This document shows positions 50,760 to 60,064 of a DNA stretch of 64,000 nucleotides, piece after piece (position 1 is the stretch's first letter; every line of letters begins with the position of its first letter). The position numbers and the translations under genes are program-made. The notes beneath the pieces are model-generated. The model was not told where the DNA came from and ran no database searches. It saw nothing but the letters and a program-made list of their open reading frames with translations. The DNA comes from Thermotogota bacterium (GTDB taxonomy: Bacteria; Thermotogota; Thermotogae; Thermotogales; DSM-5069), in assembly GCA_029551145.1 (NCBI GenBank), contig JAKPGA010000017.1:1-64000 (forward strand), in the 5' to 3' direction.

Positions 50760-52586
50760 ATGTTACCAAAGCCGAAGAAAATAATCAATCTTGAAAAGGA
50801 GTTTAATATACCATTCAGAGGAAAGATTCTGGTCTCAGGCGAGAACTTGAAGATCGGCCAGTTATTGAGAAACGAACTTGAAAAGTCTAAAAGGTGCTTC
50901 TCACTCACGGGATATGGTGGTGAAGATGTTCTCATAAGGTTAATCGTTGAACCAAACTGCATACAGAATTCACAGGGATACAGGTTGAAGGTAACAGAAA
51001 AGGGTATCACAGTTGTCTCAAAGACAATTCAAGGTATGTTCTATGGCATACAAACTCTCAAACAATTGATGGTAGAACACAATTGCAAGATACCAGCAAT
51101 GATCATTGAAGATGAACCTGACTTCGAAAATCGAGGATTCATGCTGGACATAAGTAGAAACAGGATACCTTCTATGAACACTCTAAAGAAGCTGATCGAT
51201 ACACTCTCAGAACTGAAATATAATCAACTGCAGCTTTACATGGAACATACATTCGCTTATGAAAAACACGAGACTGTCTGGAAGACTTACACACCTTTGA
51301 CAGCCGATGAGATATTAGACCTTGACAGTTATTGCAAAGAGAGATTTATTGAACTGGTTCCAAATCAGAATTCCTTTGGTCATCTTGGCAAATGGCTCAA
51401 ACATGAGAAATATAAATATCTTGCCGAATGTCCAGATGGCTTCGAGACACCCTGGGGAGAAAAGTACGGACCATTTTCACTTTCACCTGCTGTACCAGAA
51501 ACATTGAAGTTTTTGGATGAACTGTATGAGGAACTGTTGCCGAATTTCACAAGTACGAAGTTCAATATTGGTGGCGACGAAACCTACGATTTGGGCCTCG
51601 GACGTTCCAAACAAATGTGCAACGAATTGGGAAAAGGTAAAGTATATCTTGATTTCTTGCTCAAGGTGTACAAAACAGTCAAGAAATATGGGAAAACAAT
51701 GATGTTCTGGGGAGATATCATCAAAAATCATGCCGAACTCGTGGCACATTTGCCCGACGATATAATTGCGATGGTGTGGGGTTATGAATTGGATCACCCA
51801 TATGATAGTGAATGTGAGTTGTTTTCCAGCAAAGGCATAACATTTTATGTCTGTCCCGGTACTTCAACGTGGGATTCTTTTGTTGGAAGAAGCGAGAATG
51901 CGCTTATGAACATCGAAAACGCCCTTGTGAATGGGAAAAAACATGCAGCTACGGGTTTTCTATTGACAGACTGGGGAGACAACGGCCACCCTCAACACTT
52001 ACCGTTCTCGATGATACCTCTTGGTTACGCGGCCACGGTTGGATGGAATCTATCGTCAGCTAATCTATGCGTTGATGATCTATTGAAGGAAATCGACTTA
52101 CATGTGTTCAAAACAAATCTTTCAATTGCTGAGCAAATATACCAGCTTGGTCTGCTATACAAGTCTGTGAACCTTCGCATTCATAATATGAGTCCGTATT
52201 TCATGGCGCTTGTACTCCCTCATAAAATGCCTGAGTACTTGACCCGAATTGACGATAATGATCTGGCAAACACTTATCTTGCTATGAACAGGGCGAGAGA
52301 AGTCATTGCAGAACTTGCAAACACAGAAACTCCGACAGATTTAAATGATGTGATGGCTCAGATTATTAACAACGCTGAGATGTTGATTCTTGGGATGCAG
52401 GCGTTGATATTCCTAAAAGAATATGGAGAGATAATGAAAGTAACAAGTGACAAATGGAATTCCTTCGAGCATGATTTTGAAAAGACCCTTGAAAATTACA
52501 AAGTCATTTGGCTCAGCTCAAATAGACCTGGAGGACTGGAAGAAAGTATTGAGAAGCTGACCAAGATACTCAGAATGCGAAAATGA
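50760..52586 (+). CDS. GH20 beta-N-acetylhexosaminidase, cytoplasmic
   Basis: A 608-aa enzyme. The N-terminal GH20b-like domain (residues 1-120) ends in the EDEPDFENRGFMLDISRNRIP entry of the catalytic barrel. The catalytic Asp-Glu pair is in FNIGGDETYDLG (about residue 275). WGYELDHPY, DSFVGR and LTDWGDNGHPQ follow in the barrel, and a helical C-terminal region closes the protein. No signal peptide, so it acts on imported chito-oligosaccharide-like substrates, releasing GlcNAc or GalNAc. Last gene of the locus, followed by a terminator. Confidence 0.92.
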   Translation: MLPKPKKIINLEKEFNIPFRGKILVSGENLKIGQLLRNELEKSKRCFSLTGYGGEDVLIRLIVEPNCIQNSQGYRLKVTEKGITVVSKTIQGMFYGIQTLKQLMVEHNCKIPAMIIEDEPDFENRGFMLDISRNRIPSMNTLKKLIDTLSELKYNQLQLYMEHTFAYEKHETVWKTYTPLTADEILDLDSYCKERFIELVPNQNSFGHLGKWLKHEKYKYLAECPDGFETPWGEKYGPFSLSPAVPETLKFLDELYEELLPNFTSTKFNIGGDETYDLGLGRSKQMCNELGKGKVYLDFLLKVYKTVKKYGKTMMFWGDIIKNHAELVAHLPDDIIAMVWGYELDHPYDSECELFSSKGITFYVCPGTSTWDSFVGRSENALMNIENALVNGKKHAATGFLLTDWGDNGHPQHLPFSMIPLGYAATVGWNLSSANLCVDDLLKEIDLHVFKTNLSIAEQIYQLGLLYKSVNLRIHNMSPYFMALVLPHKMPEYLTRIDDNDLANTYLAMNRAREVIAELANTETPTDLNDVMAQIINNAEMLILGMQALIFLKEYGEIMKVTSDKWNSFEHDFEKTLENYKVIWLSSNRPGGLEESIEKLTKILRMRK

Positions 52587-52593
52587 AATCTCA

Positions 52594-52626
52594 AAAGGCG
52601 GGCGTGATAACACATGTCCCGCCTTT
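52594..52626 (+). terminator. Terminator of the amino-sugar locus
   Basis: A perfect 9-bp stem AAAGGCGGG/CCCGCCTTT with a 15-base loop begins 8 bases after the GH20 stop. The T-run is short (TTTA). Confidence 0.75.
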
Positions 52627-52750
52627 ACACTCGAAAACCACCATAGCTTCGTGATGGATGGCTACCTTGTTCTCGCAAAATATCTCAATAGTATACTTAT
52701 ATTTCTCTTCTGATTGGTGTACATACACTACGGCACAGTTTTTTCTTGAT

Positions 52751-53596
52751 TCAGGCTCTCCCAGCACTGTTCAGAAGTTCTATTTTGTGTTTAACCATCT
52801 GTGTTACTGCAACAGATGCATCTTTCAACAGAGTGATTTGATCTTTCAACTCTGGTTTGTTCAATAAGATTTCTCTGATTTTCTGGACATAAACAGTTTT
52901 CAAGACTGTACCTATGTTTATTTTTCCAAAGCCCATTTTGCTTATTCTTGTGAGATCTTCATCTGGGACGCCACTTGAGCCGTGCAGAACCAGTGGTACA
53001 TCGACTATCTTCTGTATCTGTTCAACTCTCTGGAAATTTATCTGGGCTTCCTGCTTTTGCATTGCGTGAGCAGTACCAACGGCAACCGCCAATGCATCTA
53101 CTTGAGTTTGCTCAAAGAAGGCTTTGGCAGACTCTGGCTCTGTCAAAATCTGTTCGAGTTGTTCGCCTTCTTCAGACTTGCCCACCCTTCCTATCTCCGC
53201 TTCGACAGACACACCAAAAGCTCTTGCAACCTTTACAACAAACTTTGTGTTTTGAACATTTTCTTCAAAACTCAGGTTTGAGCCATCATACATCACTGAG
53301 GTGAAGCCAGCCTTCATTGCTTTAAGAATGATGTCTAAATCTGTTGCATGATCAAGATGTGAAACCACAGGTACAGAGGACCTCTGAGCAAGGTCATTCA
53401 TGATACATGCCGCTACCTTTATACCTAAGTGTTTTATTGCACTCGGTGAAGCCATTAGTATGACAGGTGATTTCATTTCCTCAGCACCTTTGACAATCGC
53501 CACCGCATCTTCATAAGTGTGAATGTTAAAGGCTGGTACTGCGTAATCACACTTGTAGGCTTTTTGAACAAGTTCCTTTAGACCAACCAAAGGCAT
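52751..53596 (-). CDS. Class II fructose/tagatose-bisphosphate aldolase family protein
   Basis: A 281-aa zinc aldolase of the GatY/KbaY/FbaA group. Marks are AVPAFNIHTYED, VSHLDHATD (zinc His and catalytic Asp), VSVEAEIGRVG, AVAVGTAHAM (zinc His), PLVLHGSSGVPDED (zinc His) and KINIGTVL. It cleaves a ketohexose 1,6-bisphosphate to DHAP and glyceraldehyde-3-phosphate. Last gene of a sugar operon with two kinases. Fructose or tagatose stereochemistry cannot be settled here. Confidence 0.9.
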   Translation of the reverse strand: MPLVGLKELVQKAYKCDYAVPAFNIHTYEDAVAIVKGAEEMKSPVILMASPSAIKHLGIKVAACIMNDLAQRSSVPVVSHLDHATDLDIILKAMKAGFTSVMYDGSNLSFEENVQNTKFVVKVARAFGVSVEAEIGRVGKSEEGEQLEQILTEPESAKAFFEQTQVDALAVAVGTAHAMQKQEAQINFQRVEQIQKIVDVPLVLHGSSGVPDEDLTRISKMGFGKINIGTVLKTVYVQKIREILLNKPELKDQITLLKDASVAVTQMVKHKIELLNSAGRA

Positions 53597-53608
53597 TTTT
53601 GATCCTCC

Positions 53609-55033
53609 TTATCTCAAGAGTTTGTTATAACCATCGGTCATTCTCTGGTAGAGTTCATTCATTTGAACACACAGTTCATGGTCAGGGTTGATTTTCTGAA
53701 AGACCGTCTTTGCTTTGAGAGATTCAAAGGTATATTTGTCCTGTGCACCCTTGATTGCCGATATCGCAGCTCCAAGGGCAGTCAATTCCGTTGTGCTCAG
53801 ATAATAAAGATCCCTGCACAGCATAGAAGCCTTGTATTTCATGAAAAGATCGTTGCTTATCAAAGCCCCACCGATGATCACAGGCAGATCACCAACGTAC
53901 CTGTTCAGGCTTTCTATGGTCAATCTGCTCGTGTAACAAAGATATTGATACACAGTCTGGAGGATTTCTTCTTGTGTACAGTCAACGGGAAGTTCAAGAA
54001 AATTGATGCCCTGGCAGTTCTCACCGACGATATTATCTCCGTTGCTATATATATAGAAATTCGTTTTCTGCGGCATCGTTCTTGTTTTTTCATTGAGTAA
54101 CCTGAATCTCTTTGAAGCCACTGTCATACCAAACATTCTCAAAACAAATTCAATCATTTTCCCATGGTATCTAACACCAGAAGCGAGATAATACTGACCA
54201 TCTCCAAAGCCGATGCCAATTAGCCCACCGTTTTTCATAAAGGGCTCTTTCATGCGCAGATTTCCATCTTTTTCATGGGATATCGCCGTTATCAAAGATG
54301 CCGTTCCCATTGAGTCGTATATCAATTCACTGCCATACAATGAAACTAAGCCGAAGGTGCCAGTCAGATGATCATGGCCCGCCAAGAAGACGGGTATCTT
54401 CCCATAATAACCCACAAAACTACTGGTATAGCCAAGTGGGCCAAGTTGTTCAGGGGTGATTTGAAAATAACTCAGTAACGCCTTATTCCAACACCTGTTG
54501 TGAACATCAACCATATGACTTCGGCAGGCTTGCGTCATATCCCATATACCTTTCCCTGTCAATTTGTACAGGATATACGAAGAAACCGGTAACCATTGTT
54601 CTACCTGATGTGGCTTGACAATATCTTTTTCATACATGTAAAGGATCTTGTAGAGTGAGAAATAATATATATCTCTTGAACCTGATATCTCGTAGGGCGC
54701 AAGCTCAGCGACGATCTTTTCGTATTTATCCTGAACACTTTTCGTGCACGTGTCGTACCAGACTATTGGATCGTGCAGTTTCTTGCCTCTCGCTACTGGA
54801 ACCACCGATTCCCCAAAGCTTGTGCAGCAAAGACCTGATAGATCGTATTCCTTCTGAAGCTCTACGATGATCTTTTCAAGACTGCGCTCGAGTTTATCAA
54901 GATCAAAGTATTCGACATCGTTCAATGTTCTCTTTGGTGTTTTCACCTTTATTATTTTCTCTATACCACTCTCACCAACAACCAAGACCTTTGTGTTCGT
55001 GGTTCCAAGGTCTATGCCAACATAAGCCTTCAT
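53609..55033 (-). CDS. FGGY family carbohydrate kinase
   Basis: A 474-aa kinase. YVGIDLGTTNTKVLVVG is the phosphate-1 motif; PIVWYDTCT and FLAGHDHLTGTFG mark the sugar site, and VIIGGALISNDLFMKYKASML (core IIGGALISND) the adenosine site. It phosphorylates a sugar or sugar alcohol, which one is unknown. ATG overlaps the stop of the PfkB gene. With PfkB and aldolase it suggests two phosphorylations followed by cleavage. Confidence 0.9.
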   Translation of the reverse strand: MKAYVGIDLGTTNTKVLVVGESGIEKIIKVKTPKRTLNDVEYFDLDKLERSLEKIIVELQKEYDLSGLCCTSFGESVVPVARGKKLHDPIVWYDTCTKSVQDKYEKIVAELAPYEISGSRDIYYFSLYKILYMYEKDIVKPHQVEQWLPVSSYILYKLTGKGIWDMTQACRSHMVDVHNRCWNKALLSYFQITPEQLGPLGYTSSFVGYYGKIPVFLAGHDHLTGTFGLVSLYGSELIYDSMGTASLITAISHEKDGNLRMKEPFMKNGGLIGIGFGDGQYYLASGVRYHGKMIEFVLRMFGMTVASKRFRLLNEKTRTMPQKTNFYIYSNGDNIVGENCQGINFLELPVDCTQEEILQTVYQYLCYTSRLTIESLNRYVGDLPVIIGGALISNDLFMKYKASMLCRDLYYLSTTELTALGAAISAIKGAQDKYTFESLKAKTVFQKINPDHELCVQMNELYQRMTDGYNKLLR

Positions 55034-55965
55034 AGATCTTCCTCCACAATCTCCACGTTTGAGAGTTGACTTTCCAAGTCTTGCAAATCAAAGATCGCGG
55101 CACCGTATTTCAACGTGTTTGCCGTACCGCACGCAGTTGCAAAGCCAAGTCTTTCTTCAATAGACTTGTTCAGAGCTTCGTAATAAAGATAGCCTGCGAA
55201 AAAAGAATCACCCGAACCCACGGAAAAATCAGAGTGAACGATCTTTGGTTTTGAGCGAATGATTTTGTGATCTGTCAGGGTTACAGATCCGTCCCTCCCG
55301 TGTGTTACACAAAGAACCTGTATACCATACTTATCTTTGATCTGACGTAGCTCCTCTAAGTCGAGCTTTTGAAGGTCCAGGGCTATCCTCAACTCATCTG
55401 CGTTCACCTTCACCATCTCAGGTTCAAAACTCAACAGGCTTTTTAGCCACTCTCCCGATATATCTATCTTCAGCTTACAGGAATTATGCCTGGCAATCTG
55501 TGCTATCTCTGCCATATCCTTGGTTCCGAACCCCCTTGGTGCGCTTCCCGAAATCACAAGCGTACTGTTTTTTTGCAGAACAGACGAAAAAAATTCAATG
55601 AATCTTTTCACTTCATCTTCTTTCATGATTGGTCCTGGTTCATTGACCATCAACATTCTTTTCTCGTATTCATAGACAACGGCTGTGTTTATTCTGTTTT
55701 CATCTTCGATCCAGAAATTCAAGGTCTTTATATTGTCTTCCCTGCACTTTGTGTTGATGATCTTTCCCACATCACCGCCAAGGATATTTATGCAAATGTA
55801 ATCGTGAAAACCAAGTGTGTTGAAAACCCTCGCTATGTTCATCCCTTTGCCGTCCACAAGCTTTACAACATAATCTCCTCTGAGCACATTCGGAGTTCTT
55901 GGTGGCTTTGATATGATCACCCAGTGATCGTAACAAGGGTTTAGGTTGAGTATTTGAATGCTCAA
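55030..55965 (-). CDS. PfkB family kinase (1-phosphofructokinase/LacC-like)
   Basis: About 311 aa. Marks are ILNLNPCYDHW, VDGKGMNIARVFNTLG (sugar-phosphate binding), TLVISGSAPRGF and the C-terminal HSDFSVGSGDSFFAGYLY with the catalytic Asp. This is the hexose-phosphate kinase subgroup (FruK, LacC, PfkB). TTG at 55965 is preferred because it follows GGAGG and aligns with family starts; ATG at 55983 overlaps the regulator. It would turn a ketohexose monophosphate into the bisphosphate for the adjacent aldolase. Confidence 0.88.
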   Translation of the reverse strand: MSIQILNLNPCYDHWVIISKPPRTPNVLRGDYVVKLVDGKGMNIARVFNTLGFHDYICINILGGDVGKIINTKCREDNIKTLNFWIEDENRINTAVVYEYEKRMLMVNEPGPIMKEDEVKRFIEFFSSVLQKNSTLVISGSAPRGFGTKDMAEIAQIARHNSCKLKIDISGEWLKSLLSFEPEMVKVNADELRIALDLQKLDLEELRQIKDKYGIQVLCVTHGRDGSVTLTDHKIIRSKPKIVHSDFSVGSGDSFFAGYLYYEALNKSIEERLGFATACGTANTLKYGAAIFDLQDLESQLSNVEIVEEDL

Positions 55966-55973
55966 GGCTGCCG

Positions 55974-56942
55974 TTACCTCCAATCTCTTTCAGAGACGTA
56001 TTCAATGACATTCTTTGCAGTATTCGTGTCTGTTATCAACACATCTGTCAGTTTACCTCTCAATAAGCCAACAATACCTTCAATCTTGTGGAATCCGCCT
56101 GCTACGACTACCTTCGTCTTTGCCTTCATGTACTGTTCCAGCGTTATGTTGTTAACCTTTTGCATGAAGTCAAGATCGTATATCTTCCCGTTGATATCAA
56201 AGTAGTGAGTCAAGACATCGCCGACTATACCAAGTTTTTCGAGTCTATCTAAGACCGAGCCATCAAAAACATTTTGACGGAACAGCGGTGAGCGAGAGAT
56301 AGAATACCCTACACTGCATATCACAACATCCAAATTGCTCCAAATCGAGTTTATATAAGTGAATTCTTCGTTTTGCTGCAACTGCTGTTTTTGTTCAAGA
56401 CTATCCATCAGAAATGGAAAATAAACTGGGACTGACCTTGCACCAAGCCTTTGTGCGAAGTTCTGAGCGATGAAATTCGAATCGAAATGCTTATCAGATA
56501 ATCTGAAGGTACCACCTGAGAGCGGTAGCACTCTCCATTTGGATTTATCAATTTCATAATCAAAAGTAGCCAGAGTGAACATCGTCGTACCCCAGCCAAT
56601 ACCTATGTTCATAGGCTCATTCGACAGATCAGACAAGAACTCCCAGGCTCTTCTTGCCAGTGACTGCAAAAGTAATTGGTTGTTGGTGTGTCCCGTTGTG
56701 AGAAAGAGTTTCTTCAGACCGAATTTCTGTTTGAAGAATGTTTCATACTCTGACTCCAATTTCTGTGGGATCTTTGGTGGTATTACTTCAATGCGCACGA
56801 TCTTCCTTTCGACCGCCATCTTGAGGTATTTGCTCACCTGTACTCTCGATACACCAAGTTTCTTTGCAATATCCTTTTGCAGAATATTTCTGACGTAATA
56901 ATCGTACGCAACCTCGAACAGCAATTCGTCGCTGATTGTCAT
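55974..56942 (-). CDS. SorC/DeoR-type sugar-binding transcriptional regulator
   Basis: A ~322-aa regulator. The HTH is FEVAYDYYVRNILQKDIAKKLG with VSRVQVSKYLKMAVERKIV; the sugar-binding domain has NIGIGWGTTMFTLA, LPLSGGTF and KTKVVVAGGFHKIEGIVGLL. SorC members form tetramers that sense phosphosugars. ATG at 56942 overlaps the upstream permease stop. It sits inside the operon it probably controls; the likely operator is the 27-bp palindrome before the first gene. Confidence 0.92.
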   Translation of the reverse strand: MTISDELLFEVAYDYYVRNILQKDIAKKLGVSRVQVSKYLKMAVERKIVRIEVIPPKIPQKLESEYETFFKQKFGLKKLFLTTGHTNNQLLLQSLARRAWEFLSDLSNEPMNIGIGWGTTMFTLATFDYEIDKSKWRVLPLSGGTFRLSDKHFDSNFIAQNFAQRLGARSVPVYFPFLMDSLEQKQQLQQNEEFTYINSIWSNLDVVICSVGYSISRSPLFRQNVFDGSVLDRLEKLGIVGDVLTHYFDINGKIYDLDFMQKVNNITLEQYMKAKTKVVVAGGFHKIEGIVGLLRGKLTDVLITDTNTAKNVIEYVSERDWR

Positions 56943-57775
56943 TCTTTCACCGCCCCACTCACCAATCCAGAGATGAAATATCTCTGGAGCAATATGAAAA
57001 CAACCAGAGGTGGTAAAGTGGCAAAAACTGACCCTGCAAAGAGTGGACCCCATCGAGTCTGGTACTGACCTACAAAGACTGAAAGAAAAGTTGGTATCGT
57101 CTGAAGTTTCTTGCTTGTCAGCAACGACATCGAATACAGTAGTTCACTCCATGCGAACAAGAATGCGTAGACTCCCACCGCAGCTATACCAGGTAGGGTT
57201 ACGGGAAGGATCACTCTCAAGAATGCTTTTGTTCTGTTGCAACCATCTATTAGTGCCGCTTCTTCAAGCGATTTTGGTACAGACAGAAAAAAACTCCTCA
57301 GGAAAACTATCGTTATGGGTGTTGTGAAAGGAATGTAAGCCAAGATCAAACCGATGTGCGTATCGAGCAATTTTATCCAGTCCAAGAACTTGAACATTGG
57401 CACTAAGAAAACGACCATTGGAAACATCTGAAAGATCAACACACTGACCAATAGTTCACTTTTAAACCTAAATGAATACCGTGAAAAGGCATAGGCTGGA
57501 AAGATGCCAATCAGCAGTGAAAAGATCATCGTACCAACACCAACTACAACACTGTTTAGAAAGTAACTTTTGAAATCGAGGCTTGAGACCTTCTGGTAAT
57601 GTTCGAGCGTCCAGTTTTTCGGAAGATATATGATAGGGTAACTGTATATCTGTTGATAAGTCTTAAAGGAAGTCAATACGAGCCAGACAAAAGGAAAGGC
57701 AATCACAACTGACATGAAGATCAACATAATATATGACACTGTCTTCATTATTTTCTTCTTAGTGCTTCTTCTCAT
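56939..57775 (-). CDS. ABC sugar transporter permease (MalG type)
   Basis: About 278 aa with six helices; the EAA loop is LEEAALIDGCNRTKAFLRVILP and the C-terminus is QRYFISGLVSGAVKE, typical of MalG-type permeases. ATG at 57775 overlaps the end of the partner permease gene. Imports the sugar used by the downstream kinases. Confidence 0.92.
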   Translation of the reverse strand: MRRSTKKKIMKTVSYIMLIFMSVVIAFPFVWLVLTSFKTYQQIYSYPIIYLPKNWTLEHYQKVSSLDFKSYFLNSVVVGVGTMIFSLLIGIFPAYAFSRYSFRFKSELLVSVLIFQMFPMVVFLVPMFKFLDWIKLLDTHIGLILAYIPFTTPITIVFLRSFFLSVPKSLEEAALIDGCNRTKAFLRVILPVTLPGIAAVGVYAFLFAWSELLYSMSLLTSKKLQTIPTFLSVFVGQYQTRWGPLFAGSVFATLPPLVVFILLQRYFISGLVSGAVKE

Positions 57776-58629
57776 CACGCAGCCACTTCCTTTGCCATTC
57801 TTCGTGTGAAAAGGTACGCGATAGTGAAAACGATTACAAAGAGAATATTCGAAAGCGCAGCTGCCTTGTTATACTCCAAAAATCTGAGGCTCAATCTGTA
57901 AATATAAGTCACTATCGTTTCGGTACCATAGTTTGGTCCACCACCAGTCATCACATAGATGAGCGGGAAATAATTTATCGTCCATATGATGGTAAACATC
58001 AAAGTTGTTATCAAAACAGGTTTAAGTTGGGGTATAGTCACATTCCAAAAACGCCTGTACGCATTCGCACCATCTATCTCAGCGGCTTCATAGAGTTCCT
58101 GTGGTATTGTTTGAATCCCAGCGATGAAAAACATCCCGGATAGACAAAAACCTTTCCATATATTTGCAATTATCACAGCAAGCATTGCCATCTTTGGAGT
58201 AGCCAGCCAAGCAATATAATCCTTTGCGAGTCCGATTTTCACAAGAATATCATTCAACACACCGTACATATCGTTATACATCCATTTCCACATAACTCCG
58301 GCAACGATGTCAAGCGTTGCCCATGGTAGTATCAAAATCACGCTTCTAAAAAAAACCTGTCCTCGTTTGATTTGAGTCAGCAAAAGGGCTATCAAAAGAC
58401 CAAGCAGTATTTGTCCAGCAACGCTCCCAAAAACCCAGATGCAAGTGTTGAAAACAGATTTGTAAAATACATTATCTGTGAAAATGGCTTTGTAATTCTC
58501 GAAAGTGAACTTGCCATCGATCGTTGAGAAACTCATAACGATATTAGAGATCAGTAAAAGAACAACAAAAGCGACTATAATCAAGACATATGGCATGACC
58601 ATTCTTAATGCTATCTTTTCCTCTTTCAA
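57775..58629 (-). CDS. ABC sugar transporter permease (MalF type)
   Basis: About 284 aa with six helices; EAA loop ELYEAAEIDGANAYRRFWNVTIP. TTG at 58629 is favoured by AGGAG 8 bases upstream, whereas GTG at 58638 lies too close to it. Pairs with the MalG-type gene that overlaps its end. No ATPase gene in the operon. Confidence 0.92.
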   Translation of the reverse strand: MKEEKIALRMVMPYVLIIVAFVVLLLISNIVMSFSTIDGKFTFENYKAIFTDNVFYKSVFNTCIWVFGSVAGQILLGLLIALLLTQIKRGQVFFRSVILILPWATLDIVAGVMWKWMYNDMYGVLNDILVKIGLAKDYIAWLATPKMAMLAVIIANIWKGFCLSGMFFIAGIQTIPQELYEAAEIDGANAYRRFWNVTIPQLKPVLITTLMFTIIWTINYFPLIYVMTGGGPNYGTETIVTYIYRLSLRFLEYNKAAALSNILFVIVFTIAYLFTRRMAKEVAA

Positions 58630-58648
58630 TGTGTTCACTCCTGACGAT

Positions 58649-58667
58649 GGGCGGGCTGTGCCCGCCC
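58649..58667 (-). repeat. Intercistronic hairpin between binding protein and permease genes
   Basis: A perfect 8-bp stem GGGCGGGC/GCCCGCCC with a 3-base loop. It lacks a T-run on the minus strand, so it more likely stabilises the 3' end of the binding-protein message than terminates it. Confidence 0.65.
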
Positions 58668-58677
58668 TGATTATAGT

Positions 58678-59916
58678 TTACTTCGCTCCGAGTATTTTGT
58701 TGACGTTGTCTGCTGCAACCTTTATGGCTTCTTCTGGTGTCAGTTCATTCAACAAGACTTTTTGCACCATAATCTGAATCTGTTCAGAGATCTGAGGATA
58801 CTGAGGAATGGGTGGTCTTGCAACCGCATATGGGAATGTCTTAAAGATTACCTGCCATTTTGGATCGTTTGCGAGCTTGGACTTTGTGCAGACATCCATT
58901 CTTGTTGGCATTGGTCCTCCTTTTTCTTCAACCCATTTCATCCAGACATCGAAGCTCGTGAGATATTCAGCGAGTTTCCAAGCGTCTTCCTTGTTGGGAC
59001 TTGACTTCGGTATGACCAAAGCCCATCCACCAAGCACACTTGCAGGTTGTGAATCATACGGATGGAGTGCTACAGAGTATTTTCCAACTATATCTGGGTT
59101 CGCTGCTTCGATGAGTGGGAATGACCATGGACCGCCGATCGACATAGCTACACGGTTCTGTGCCATCATGTTTCTGTAATCATCTTCGTGGTACTGAACG
59201 GCATTCGGGCTGACACCGTATTTCTTTGCCAAGTCGGTGTAAAACTTCAGTGCCTTTAGACCTTCTGGTGTGTTGAAAGCCGCCCTTGAATAATCATCGG
59301 TCAGAAGTTTTCCACCAGCCGCGTACAAGAACATCATATAACCAAGAGTTGTGTGTTCAGTCTTGGTACCACTCACACCGTAACCATAGATTCTGTTCTT
59401 TGCGTCGGTGATCTTCTGAGCAGCAGCCAAGAGTTCGTCCCAGGTCTTGGGTGGGTTGTCTGGATCCAAACCTGCCTGCTCAAACATCGTTTTGTTGTAG
59501 AGCAAGAGCCTGCAATCGGTGTACCAGGGAAGACCATATCTGACACCCTTGTAGGTAACGGTGGGCCAGAGATTTGGCCATATCTGTGGAGTACCTTCCC
59601 AACCCTTGATCTGTTCTTCCATGGGTTCAAGCCAACCCTTTTCGGCAAAGGTTGGGACCCAACCGCCAAGGTCTGCGAAGGCAAGGTCTGGACCTTTTCC
59701 CGCTTGAAGGGCCGTCACGAGTTTGTCATAATAAGTGTCAAAACCAAAGAGCTGCACTTCTACCTTAATTCCATACTTCTGCTCGAACCCTTTGATGACT
59801 GAATTCCAAGTCTCGTCAAGTTCTGCGACCTGTCCACCAATCCAAATCGTCAAAGTCTTACCAAAGCTCAATACCGCCAACAAAACCAGAACAATGGACA
59901 AAACAACTTTCTTCAC
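58678..59916 (-). CDS. ABC sugar transporter solute-binding protein
   Basis: A 412-aa family 1 binding protein. Signal KKVVLSIVLVLLAVLSFGK precedes TLTIWIGGQVAELDETW and GKGPDLAFADLGGW; ITDAKNRIYGYGVSGTK and VLGGWALVIPKSSPNKEDA are typical. Start GTG at 59916 with GGGAGGGG upstream. First gene of the second sugar operon. Confidence 0.93.
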   Translation of the reverse strand: MKKVVLSIVLVLLAVLSFGKTLTIWIGGQVAELDETWNSVIKGFEQKYGIKVEVQLFGFDTYYDKLVTALQAGKGPDLAFADLGGWVPTFAEKGWLEPMEEQIKGWEGTPQIWPNLWPTVTYKGVRYGLPWYTDCRLLLYNKTMFEQAGLDPDNPPKTWDELLAAAQKITDAKNRIYGYGVSGTKTEHTTLGYMMFLYAAGGKLLTDDYSRAAFNTPEGLKALKFYTDLAKKYGVSPNAVQYHEDDYRNMMAQNRVAMSIGGPWSFPLIEAANPDIVGKYSVALHPYDSQPASVLGGWALVIPKSSPNKEDAWKLAEYLTSFDVWMKWVEEKGGPMPTRMDVCTKSKLANDPKWQVIFKTFPYAVARPPIPQYPQISEQIQIMVQKVLLNELTPEEAIKVAADNVNKILGAK

Positions 59917-59937
59917 AAAATCCCCTCCCTTCTGAAA

Positions 59938-59964
59938 GTTACATAAGTAACTTACTTATGTAAC
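59938..59964. promoter_or_regulatory. Perfect 27-bp palindrome, probable SorC operator
   Basis: GTTACATAAGTAA (59938-59950), one central C, then its exact complement TTACTTATGTAAC (59952-59964). It lies between the promoter and the ribosome site of the binding-protein gene, just downstream of the expected start point. A tetrameric SorC repressor bound there would block transcription. Confidence 0.8.
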
Positions 59965-59973
59965 TACAAGAAT

Positions 59974-60001
59974 ACTATAGCATTCTGACCGACCAATTCA
60001 A
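59974..60001 (-). promoter_or_regulatory. Promoter of the second sugar operon
   Basis: On the minus strand TTGAAT (60001-59996), a 16-base spacer and TATAGT (59979-59974). The start point would fall next to the palindrome at 59938-59964. Confidence 0.65.
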
Positions 60002-60064
60002 GAACAACGAACTATCGAAAACGGGAGAAAAAAGGCAGTACACAAAGAAACGTGAAGAAACCGG

